Assembly: GCA_018385335.1 (NCBI GenBank) | Contig: JAHAZN010000055.1 | Coordinates: 1 to 50,848 of the forward strand | Direction: 5' to 3' | Origin: Prevotella sp. | GTDB taxonomy: Bacteria > Bacteroidota > Bacteroidia > Bacteroidales > Bacteroidaceae | DNA: 50,848 bases | Part shown: positions 45,524 through 50,848 of the stretch, piece after piece | Numbering within the stretch: position 1 is the first letter of the stretch | Layout: the number at the start of each line of letters is the position of its first letter | Translations under genes and position numbers: made by a program | The notes under the pieces: model-generated | The model's input: only the letters and a program-made list of their open reading frames with translations | Database searches by the model: none | Told to the model about the DNA's origin: nothing

Positions 45524-46393
45524 TCACTTCTTTTTCGAAGAGATATGAAGAGTGCGCATACCCGACGACGATACAGGAGCAGCCCCCGTCTTCTTGTAAT
45601 ACGACTGCGCCTCCTGCATCCATCCCTTGATATTCTTTATTCGCGCCTCATCACTGGGATGGTCGCTCTACAGCGAGTAAGAACTCCCCGTAGCAGCCGC
45701 CATCCTCTTCCAGAAATCCACAGCCACCAAGGGGTCATAGCCCGCCATAGCCGCAAAGATAATACCGAGATGGTCAGCCTCGTTCTCCTGTTTACGCGAG
45801 TAGGCAGCACTACCGTATGCAGAGCCAATACCAAAGGCGGCAGCCGTCAACTGCTGCACCCCCGTACTCGCTCCCGTTCCCGAGAGTACCGAACCGAGAA
45901 TCTGCGTGCCATACTGTTGTCTTACCGAGTTACTAAGACGTTCCGCCGAGTGTTTCGCCACGGCATGAGCTATCTCATGTCCGAGCACCACCGCCAGCGA
46001 CGACTCATCGCGTGTGATAGGGAGCAGACCCTCGTAAACCACGATCTTCCCACCGGGCATACAGAAAGCATTGATATTCTGGTCTTGCACGAGATTAAAC
46101 TCCCACTGATACTGCGACACCTCACTACCCATCCCGTTGGCATTGAGATAGTTAACCACAGCATTAGCCAATCGGTTACCCACGTTCTTCACCATAGCCG
46201 TCTGGCTCATATTAGTAGAAGGTCTCGCCGATTTCATATACTCCTGATACTGTTGATTGCTCAGACTAAGCACCTGTGCGTCACTCACCAACAGATGCTG
46301 CTTACGTCCGGTGATAGGCACCGTCCCCGTCGTACCGCAACTACTCAGCAACACAGCCAGTCCAATTCCCAATAAAAAACCATTTATCTTCAT
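45524..46393 (-). pseudogene. M48-family metallopeptidase lipoprotein interrupted by an in-frame TAG
   Basis: A BepA/LoiP-like zinc peptidase that would act on outer-membrane protein assembly in the periplasm. From the ATG at 46393 the signal ends in a lipobox (AVLLSSC). The peptidase core has GHEIAHAVAKH (about 137) and the third ligand in ENEADHLG. The frame stops at TAG (45670-45668) after 241 aa, right before SDHPSDEARIKNIKGWM, the conserved HP region of the family, and then stays open 47 more codons to TGA at 45524. A single change from TTG (Leu) would explain it. The truncated protein keeps all zinc ligands, so residual function is possible. Confidence 0.8.
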
Positions 46394-46417
46394 CGTAAAA
46401 TACTTTGTAACACGCCA

Positions 46418-46425
46418 CAAAATTA
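46418..46425 (-). promoter_or_regulatory. -7 box of the M48 gene
   Basis: On the minus strand TAATTTTG lies 24 nt before the ATG at 46393, which supports that start rather than the codon at 46429. No TTTG is seen at the -33 position. Confidence 0.45.
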
Positions 46426-46588
46426 ACAATATTCCCGAAAATAAAAAAATAAAACAGAGTAATTCCGCAGGAATACCGTTTACGACAAAAAATATATAGC
46501 GAAAAGAATAGCTCAGACAGCAGAGTTAAAATAACCTAATTTCCCCCAGAAAAACGCCCAAAGCGGGTCATAGGTTTAAAAAAAATAC

Positions 46589-46596
46589 TAAATTTG
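46589..46596 (+). promoter_or_regulatory. -7 box of the upxY-like gene
   Basis: TAAATTTG fits the -7 consensus, giving transcription from about 46603 and a leader of about 130-145 nt. The -33 region is not a clear match. The stretch 46430-46588 is AT-rich and shows no gene. Confidence 0.5.
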
Positions 46597-46645
46597 CACC
46601 TAATATAATATTCCCTCCATGCATCCCGCAGCGAGAAGGAACCCT

Positions 46646-46692
46646 AAATCACTTCCCCTATAGATGCTCTCTATCCCCGATAACAGTGATTT
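46646..46692 (+). promoter_or_regulatory. Leader inverted repeat before the upxY-like gene
   Basis: A perfect 8-bp inverted repeat AAATCACT (46646-46653) and AGTGATTT (46685-46692) encloses a second small stem ATAGA (46660-46664) / TCTAT (46670-46674). It lies in the transcribed leader, about 40-85 nt before the gene. It could be an RNA structure involved in antitermination or autoregulation; the role is inferred from position only. Confidence 0.45.
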
Positions 46693-46730
46693 ACCCCGGC
46701 AGGCTTACCGAATCTGCCGACGCCGTAGGC

Positions 46731-47333
46731 ATGAAAAAAAATCTACCGATGGAAAAGAAAACAACCTCGTGGTTTGTCGCCGTCGTCACCCCCAATACTG
46801 AGAAACGCTCTGCCGAGCGCCTCACCCGGCTCGTCACCCAGTGGAAGAGCGCGCAGGTCATCGCCCCGACAGAGCCTATCACCACCTACGTCCCCTCCCA
46901 GAAAGAAATACGCATCCAACCCAGTACGAGTCGCCGAGTGGAAGTAGAACGGCTCCTCTGTCCCTGCTACCTTTTCATCGAGTGCAGCGACCAACTACGC
47001 TATAAGATAGCCAGCGAAGCCAGTTTCATCCACCGTTTCCTGATGGACAGAGCCAGCACGACCCCCTCTGGCAGGAACGACTTTGCCCGCATCCCCCACC
47101 CCCAGATGCTCAACTTCATCCGCATGGTAGGCGATGGCGACAGTCCCATCACCATCGATCCCACCCGCCTCCGTGCCGGCAGCAAGGTACGCATCAAGAC
47201 CGGCAGACTCCGCGGTATCGAGGCGTTCCTCGAAGAATCCCCTAACGGCACCACCTCCATAGCCCTTCGCGTCAATTTCCTGGGCTATGCCAAGATGAAC
47301 TGCCCCATAGAACTCTTAGAACTGATAGAATAA
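46731..47333 (+). CDS. UpxY-family transcription antiterminator (NusG paralogue)
   Basis: A 200-aa NusG-like protein (a start at 46749 would give 194 aa). The NGN domain begins SWFVAVVTPNTEKRSAERL, the UpxY/RfaH-like opening, and includes LLCPCYLFIEC. A KOW domain near the end has RAGSKVRIKTGRLRGIEAFLEE-type sequence (about 145-165). UpxY proteins normally sit first in a capsular polysaccharide operon and prevent early termination in it. Here the next gene is convergent, so no such operon follows. It could act on another locus. Confidence 0.85.
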   Translation: MKKNLPMEKKTTSWFVAVVTPNTEKRSAERLTRLVTQWKSAQVIAPTEPITTYVPSQKEIRIQPSTSRRVEVERLLCPCYLFIECSDQLRYKIASEASFIHRFLMDRASTTPSGRNDFARIPHPQMLNFIRMVGDGDSPITIDPTRLRAGSKVRIKTGRLRGIEAFLEESPNGTTSIALRVNFLGYAKMNCPIELLELIE

Positions 47334-47351
47334 AACCGTCATATAACGTTG

Positions 47352-47765
47352 TCAGTCGGAGACATCCGCAAACACCACATTAAACCCAGGACAAAAAGGC
47401 TTCCGTGGATCAAGGTCACTATGCCCCACCACCAGCGCCTTAGGATACCTCTCCCGCAGCTCACTTATCAGCCTCTTCAACGCCACCCGCTGCGCCGGCG
47501 TCCTCGTATCCATCGGCGTCCCATCAGCAGCCAAGCCACCCACATAACACACCCCGATGCTATGCGCATTATGGTTACGACAGTGCGCTCCCACCTGCGC
47601 CTCCGGCCTCCCCACCTCAATCGCCCCATCCACAGGAATCACATAATGGTAACCACAGCCCTTCCATCCCAGCGAACGGTGGTAACGGTCAATGTCCGCC
47701 AGGCGAACAGCACTCCCTGCCCTATTAGCCGAGCAGTGCACTACAATCAATGAAATTTTCCTCAT
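47352..47765 (-). CDS. N-acetylmuramoyl-L-alanine amidase (amidase_2, T7-lysozyme-like)
   Basis: A 137-aa zinc amidase without a signal peptide, like phage-type lysozymes. Ligand positions fit: the first His in LIVVHCSAN (about 10), the second in VVGHSDLDP (about 115), and the Cys in KPFCPGF (about 125), with YHYVIPVDG as core strand. Bacteroidales chromosomes carry it in a repeated module with smalltalk and HU genes, which is the arrangement here. The way it reaches the wall without a signal is unclear. Confidence 0.9.
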   Translation of the reverse strand: MRKISLIVVHCSANRAGSAVRLADIDRYHRSLGWKGCGYHYVIPVDGAIEVGRPEAQVGAHCRNHNAHSIGVCYVGGLAADGTPMDTRTPAQRVALKRLISELRERYPKALVVGHSDLDPRKPFCPGFNVVFADVSD

Positions 47766-47774
47766 AACAAAAAC

Positions 47775-47820
47775 AATAAAAAAATAAGAACCACAGAGGA
47801 CACCGCCGTGCCCCCTGTGA
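47775..47820 (-). terminator. Hairpin with T-run between smalltalk-like peptide and amidase genes
   Basis: On the minus strand CACAGGGG-type sequence pairs with CCTCTGTG (core CACAG/CTGTG, 47792-47819) and is followed by TTCTTATTTTTTT. It would reduce transcription into the amidase gene. Confidence 0.6.
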
Positions 47821-47828
47821 AAACAAGA

Positions 47829-47927
47829 TTAAAGCATCTGTGCAGCCGCCCCACCGGCAGCCCCCGTCAACATCAGTTCAATCACCCTGATCACATACAG
47901 CACGATGCACTTCCAATTCATATTCAT
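47829..47927 (-). CDS. Smalltalk-like 32-aa peptide
   Basis: A tiny gene reading MNMNWKCIVLYVIRVIELM and then LTGAAGGAAAQML. One amphipathic-hydrophobic helix is followed by a Gly/Ala-rich end. Length, the W-K start and placement between HU and amidase genes match the 'smalltalk' peptides annotated in Bacteroidales; a second ATG at 47921 is an alternative start. Function unknown; a membrane peptide is the plain reading. Confidence 0.65.
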   Translation of the reverse strand: MNMNWKCIVLYVIRVIELMLTGAAGGAAAQML

Positions 47928-47978
47928 ACTCGATGTTTTAAGATAAATGTACAAGATAAACTTCATGTCTCAAAGGCT

Positions 47979-48009
47979 CCCGCAGACGGCGCCTCATACC
48001 ATCTGCGGG
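47979..48009 (-). terminator. GC-rich inverted repeat after the HU gene
   Basis: CCCGCAGA (47979-47986) pairs with TCTGCGGG (48002-48009), 10 nt after the HU stop on the minus strand. No T-run follows, so it may be a processing or stability element rather than a full terminator. Confidence 0.5.
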
Positions 48010-48018
48010 AAGTGAAAG

Positions 48019-48507
48019 TTAACCTAATGGATTCTCGCTATCCTCGCCAATATCCTCACCCGCGTCCTCGCCAGTGTTATCAGCAGGCAGCTGTTCGTCA
48101 CCAAGCTTCACCAGCGACACCTTCTCTGGTATCAGGTCATAGACGCGCGTACCATTGTAGATGTTGTACGAAGGACGGAAGGCAGGCATAAGACATTTCA
48201 CCATCTTAGCATTAGCCTGTTCAATCGCTGTCACGCTGTGAGCGATGAGGAATCGGAGGGTCAGCGTACCGAAGCCCAGCAGTTCGATGTCATAGCCCTT
48301 TCTGAGGTTCTCCTTCACGTAGTAAGCATAGCGGTCGAGCACAGCCTTCACGTCAGCGGGAGTAGCCGTACACTCCGTAGAGATCTGGCGAGCAGCCTCC
48401 TCGGTAGTTAGGAGACCATAACTCACGGGACGTACCGTGTAGATCGTCTTACCTTTGTAAGTACCGAAATTCATCACTTTAGCTTCAACTTTATAAGCTT
48501 TACTCAT
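48019..48507 (-). CDS. HU/IHF-family DNA-binding protein (long form)
   Basis: A 162-aa HU-like protein, about 70 residues longer than classical HU. The body resembles the Bacteroidales HU-like group: YKVEAKVMNFGTYKGKTIY, LTTEEAARQIS, LDRYAYYVKENLRKGYDIELLGFGTL (the HU dimer strand) and FRPSYNIYNGTRV. The last about 20 residues are an acidic tail (EDAGEDIGEDSE). The ATG at 48507 agrees with the promoter at 48596-48627. The frame is open upstream but unlike HU. Five CGTTCAA repeats lie just upstream of the promoter. Confidence 0.88.
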   Translation of the reverse strand: MSKAYKVEAKVMNFGTYKGKTIYTVRPVSYGLLTTEEAARQISTECTATPADVKAVLDRYAYYVKENLRKGYDIELLGFGTLTLRFLIAHSVTAIEQANAKMVKCLMPAFRPSYNIYNGTRVYDLIPEKVSLVKLGDEQLPADNTGEDAGEDIGEDSENPLG

Positions 48508-48595
48508 AGATACTGCCCATCGCCGGTATGGGACTTGGTATTTACGCAGGCAGTCACTACGTCCGGCAGAGGTTACATATTTCTGGACTGCGATG

Positions 48596-48627
48596 CAAAG
48601 ATACAAACCGAAGAAAGCGAAAACAAA
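48596..48627 (-). promoter_or_regulatory. Promoter of the HU gene
   Basis: On the minus strand -33 TTTG (48627-48624) and -7 TATCTTTG (48603-48596) with a 20-nt spacer are a full consensus. The leader to the ATG at 48507 is about 80 nt. Confidence 0.85.
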
Positions 48628-48629
48628 TC

Positions 48630-48720
48630 CGTTCAATACCGTTCAAAAAATGAGCGAAAAACCCCCATTTCGTTCAATAACCGTTCAATTTCTGCGCAGA
48701 AACTGCGCAGTCTCGTTCAA
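48630..48720. repeat. Five-copy CGTTCAA repeat array with tandem CTGCGCAG palindromes
   Basis: CGTTCAA occurs at 48630, 48640, 48671, 48682 and 48714, all in one orientation; the steps of 10, 31, 11 and 32 bp are close to whole helical turns. Between copies four and five, the palindrome CTGCGCAG occurs at 48692 and 48703, 11 bp apart. The array abuts the -33 box of the HU promoter, so it looks like an operator or activator array for HU or for the divergent gene at 48804. Confidence 0.7.
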
Positions 48721-48803
48721 TAACTCTATGCACGGCAGATTGACCAAACAATGAAGAATCACCCCAAAACATAACGAATATAACATCTAATAATCCAATA
48801 ATT

Positions 48804-49211
48804 ATGGAGAAAGAGCAATCGTCTATTACCATCAACATCAGTGGAGGCAACAATCAGATATTGCCCAATGCCACCGAAGCCATTCAGAACTTCAACTATC
48901 AAACGACAGAGGAAGATAAAGACCCCACACGCGTACGTTTATATAATAATGTGTATGTCGATTCCAAATACATCATCAAGTTGAAGGAGTGTTTCTCGGC
49001 AGCCGACTTTGCCAGTGTCATCATTGAGATGATAGAAGACGAGGACATCCCCTACCTCGATACCACCCTCGCCGTCAAGTCCTCCTTCTTCAATCAGCTT
49101 CTCCCCTACTGCCCCAACTTCCGCAGCGGCAACAGCGACAGCAACATCCGCTCCTACATCAATAAGGGCTTAGCGACAAAAACCAACCGTCCCTACGGTT
49201 CACAGCAATAA
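48804..49211 (+). CDS. Hypothetical protein with N-terminal ISGGNNQILPNAT motif
   Basis: A 135-aa protein I do not recognise. It opens with a Ser/Thr/Ile beta-like stretch ITINISGGNNQILPNAT (about 7-23), followed by an acidic linker (TEEDKD), then an alpha-helical part with YVDSKYIIKLKECFSAADF, and EMIEDEDIPYLDTT. There is no signal peptide or membrane helix. It is divergent from HU across the CGTTCAA array. A shorter relative of its N-terminus lies directly downstream at 49229-49390. Confidence 0.65.
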   Translation: MEKEQSSITINISGGNNQILPNATEAIQNFNYQTTEEDKDPTRVRLYNNVYVDSKYIIKLKECFSAADFASVIIEMIEDEDIPYLDTTLAVKSSFFNQLLPYCPNFRSGNSDSNIRSYINKGLATKTNRPYGSQQ

Positions 49212-49228
49212 CGTTGGCAGGAAATTAA

Positions 49229-49390
49229 GTGTCATTAAATATCTACGGAGGCATCAACACCATCGCCCCCAACGCCACCAAGGTGGAACTACATATCCAC
49301 ACCGATGCTCTGCATCACGTCATCACCCTTCAGATCACAGACACACATAAAGGAGTCATCATATCCGAACCAAGACCAGCGCATCATTGA
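49229..49390 (+). CDS. Small ORF (53 aa, GTG start) sharing the NIxGGxNxIxPNAT motif
   Basis: A GTG at 49229, directly after an in-frame TAA, opens a 53-codon frame that begins SLNIYGGINTIAPNATK. It lines up with SITINISGGNNQILPNATE of the preceding gene. The rest (HIHTDALHHVITLQI... to PRPAHH) is His-rich and unlike the neighbour. It is either a small paralogue or the rest of a duplicated, truncated gene. It lies 17 nt after the previous stop. Confidence 0.45.
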   Translation: MSLNIYGGINTIAPNATKVELHIHTDALHHVITLQITDTHKGVIISEPRPAHH

Positions 49391-49416
49391 ATGGTTTTCC
49401 AAAAAGAGAAAAATTT

Positions 49417-50442
49417 ATGATTAGAGTATGTATTTGTGGCGGAGGTTCTCTTGCACATGTGTGTGCAGGTGTGCTATCATTTCAATCAGAAGTTGAAGTA
49501 AATATTTTCACTCGACAGCCAGAGCGTTGGTCTCAACATATTATTGTGACAGACCATGAGGGCAAAACGTACAAAGGAAATTTGAATGTCATCAGCAACA
49601 ATCCGCAAGAAGCGATGCATGATTGCAACATCATCTTCCTGTGTCTTCCTGGTTTTGCTATTGAGAGTACATTAGAGTGTATAAAGCCGTATATAGGAAA
49701 TGCTGTGGTTGGCTCGATAGTTTGCAGCACAGGCTTCTTCTTTACTGCTCATAGGGTATTGGGAAATAATGCTCGCTTATTTGGTTTCCAGCGAGTTCCT
49801 TTTATTGCCAGAACAACAAAATATGGTCATGCAGCAAATTTACTTGGGTACAAGCCTCAAGTTTCAATCGCAGTTGAAAACATGGAAGACAAGGAAGAAT
49901 TTCGCAAGATTGTTGAATCGCTTTGGATGACTCCAACAAAGTTGCTTCATTCTCATTATGAAGCTTCACTCACAAATAGCAATCCCATTCTTCATACAGG
50001 TCGGATTTATTCCATGTGGAAAGATTGGAATGGAGAATTATACAGCCACAATATCCTTTTCTATAAAGAATGGACAGTGGAAGCAAGTAAGACACTAATT
50101 GCTATGGATAAAGAATTCATGCAGCTTCTTGATGTGTTGCCCGTAACTCCAGGGGCAATACCATCACTTTTGGAATATTATGAAAGTCATGATGCTATAA
50201 GCCTTACTGAAAAGATAAGGAGCATTGTAGCTTTTCAAGACATTACTTCACCTATGAAGGAAGTTGATGGTGGATGGATACCTGATTTTGAAAGCAGGTA
50301 TTTCACAGAGGATTTCCCATACGGTCTCAAGATAATCATTGATTTAGCAAAAGAAAATAATATTCATACACCGAATTTGAATAAGGTTTTTGAGTGGGGA
50401 ATGAGTAAATCCTACTTCTCCAACAGCCAGTCGAGTGTATAG
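49417..50442 (+). CDS. NAD/NADP octopine/nopaline (opine) dehydrogenase family protein
   Basis: A 341-aa oxidoreductase with an N-terminal Rossmann domain (VCICGGGSLAHVCAGVL, where opine dehydrogenases have the dinucleotide loop) and CNIIFLCLPGFAIES, then a helical C-domain (about 185-330) with the SNPILHTGRIYSM segment carrying the family's catalytic-type His. Opine dehydrogenases reductively join an amino acid and a 2-oxoacid; the substrates here are unknown. Base composition is clearly more AT-rich than in all neighbours, and the last about ten codons run antisense through the end of the DUF4143 gene, both signs of recent insertion. The start at 49417 is preferred over a TTG at 49387. Confidence 0.85.
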   Translation: MIRVCICGGGSLAHVCAGVLSFQSEVEVNIFTRQPERWSQHIIVTDHEGKTYKGNLNVISNNPQEAMHDCNIIFLCLPGFAIESTLECIKPYIGNAVVGSIVCSTGFFFTAHRVLGNNARLFGFQRVPFIARTTKYGHAANLLGYKPQVSIAVENMEDKEEFRKIVESLWMTPTKLLHSHYEASLTNSNPILHTGRIYSMWKDWNGELYSHNILFYKEWTVEASKTLIAMDKEFMQLLDVLPVTPGAIPSLLEYYESHDAISLTEKIRSIVAFQDITSPMKEVDGGWIPDFESRYFTEDFPYGLKIIIDLAKENNIHTPNLNKVFEWGMSKSYFSNSQSSV

Positions 50443-50848
50443 AGCTGGCGGATGCCGTCATGGAGCACCAATGGGTCGGGGTCGAGGGTGAGCAGGTATT
50501 TGGGATTGTGGTCGTTGATCTGACGCAGCGGTGCCAACTCACGCTGAAGGGTTGCCTCGTCGCGTACGGAGAGGGAGACCTGAAAGTAGGTGGGCTGTCC
50601 TGACTGCAGGGCGATGAAATCGACTTCGGCTTCGCCCATCTTGCCGATCATGACCTGATAGCCACGACGGAGGAGTTCGAGACAGACGATGTTTTCGAGC
50701 AAGTGACCTAAATCGTTGTTGCGGATGCCAATGAGCAGATGTCGGATGCCTAAATCGGCAATGTAATATTTATGTCCCACTTTCAGACGCTGTTTGCCGC
50801 GGATATCGTATCGCTCGATGCGGTAAAACAAGAAACATTCAACCAAAG
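50412..50848 (-). CDS. DUF4143-domain ATPase, C-terminal part (runs off the window)
   Basis: At least 145 residues of the C-terminal DUF4143 domain of an AAA_14-type ATPase, a common Bacteroidales family of unknown role. The sequence includes KYYIADLGIRHLL, LGHLLENIVCLELLRRGYQV, and the PD-(D/E)XK-like core EAEVDFIALQSGQPTYFQVS, then YTLDWLLEK at the end. The N-terminal ATPase part lies beyond the right edge; any start inside the window would be false. Confidence 0.85.
   Translation of the reverse strand, partial: LVECFLFYRIERYDIRGKQRLKVGHKYYIADLGIRHLLIGIRNNDLGHLLENIVCLELLRRGYQVMIGKMGEAEVDFIALQSGQPTYFQVSLSVRDEATLQRELAPLRQINDHNPKYLLTLDPDPLVLHDGIRQLYTLDWLLEK

Noticed and set aside
45668..45670. 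Amber recoding (alternative genetic code) in the organism
   Set aside because: TAG ends several intact genes in the same window, for example the HD gene, korC and the DUF4143 gene.
46430..46588. Gene in the AT-rich gap between the M48 gene and the antiterminator
   Set aside because: Only short frames without start context or family features; regarded as non-coding.
48630..48720. CRISPR array in the CGTTCAA repeat region
   Set aside because: Repeats are only 7 bp, spacing alternates between about 10 and 31 bp, and there are no cas genes.

Overview
The window reads as a chromosomal segment of an anaerobic Bacteroidales bacterium, most likely Prevotellaceae (Prevotella sensu lato). The support is: Bacteroidetes-type promoters (TTTG, about 20 nt, TAnnTTTG) in front of many genes; the virtual absence of Shine-Dalgarno sites; methylmalonyl-CoA mutase with a B12 salvage locus; SusC-like/BtuB outer-membrane transport; secreted M64 and M6 peptidases; C-terminal sorting-like tails; an UpxY-type antiterminator; and the HU / 'smalltalk' peptide / amidase module. 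The species is an inference. No rRNA, IS element, CRISPR array or prophage was seen.

Layout. 1-7.2 kb: slyD-aroC, then an operon engB - ABC-F ATPase - recR - membrane protein - GT2 glycosyltransferase - GNAT. 7.2-12.1 kb: tRNA-Asp with tandem hairpins, a short FolK-like gene coupled to a secreted M64 peptidase, and on the other strand a GH43-GH28 fusion and an HD hydrolase. 12.1-15.5 kb: menA, a RluA-type pseudouridine synthase with a coupled small membrane protein, and DUF486 coupled to a TtcA-like protein. 15.5-22.9 kb (minus): a cobalamin uptake operon (btuB-like, BtuG-like propeller lipoprotein, DUF4465 protein, btuF-like, btuC-like) behind a clear cobalamin riboswitch. 23.1-27.1 kb (minus): mutA-mutB, the B12-dependent mutase of the succinate-propionate route. 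27.3-36.6 kb (plus): yraN, lon-tgt-lptG/F, a DEAD-box helicase coupled to a flavodoxin/ferredoxin protein, and a secreted M6 peptidase. 36.6-46.4 kb (minus): an exo/endonuclease-phosphatase, rpsF-rpsR-rplI, an OmpA-like protein, a 2-oxoacid:ferredoxin oxidoreductase (korDABC) with a TPR protein, folD, ffh, and an M48 lipoprotein peptidase interrupted by an amber codon. 46.6-50.8 kb: an accessory-looking end with an orphan UpxY antiterminator, an amidase, a 32-aa smalltalk-like peptide, HU with a phased repeat array upstream, two small proteins sharing an N-terminal motif, an AT-rich opine-dehydrogenase-like gene, and the 3' part of a DUF4143 ATPase.

How the parts work together. The central theme is corrinoid economy: imported B12 represses its own transport operon through the riboswitch and serves the neighbouring mutase. 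The transport operon lacks a BtuD ATPase gene here, and its DUF4465 protein carries a T9SS-like tail. The least explained region is 46.6-50.8 kb, where the helically phased CGTTCAA array upstream of HU and the paired NIxGGxNxIxPNAT peptides are the best candidates for something undescribed. All calls come from reading the sequence and the translations; no database search was run.
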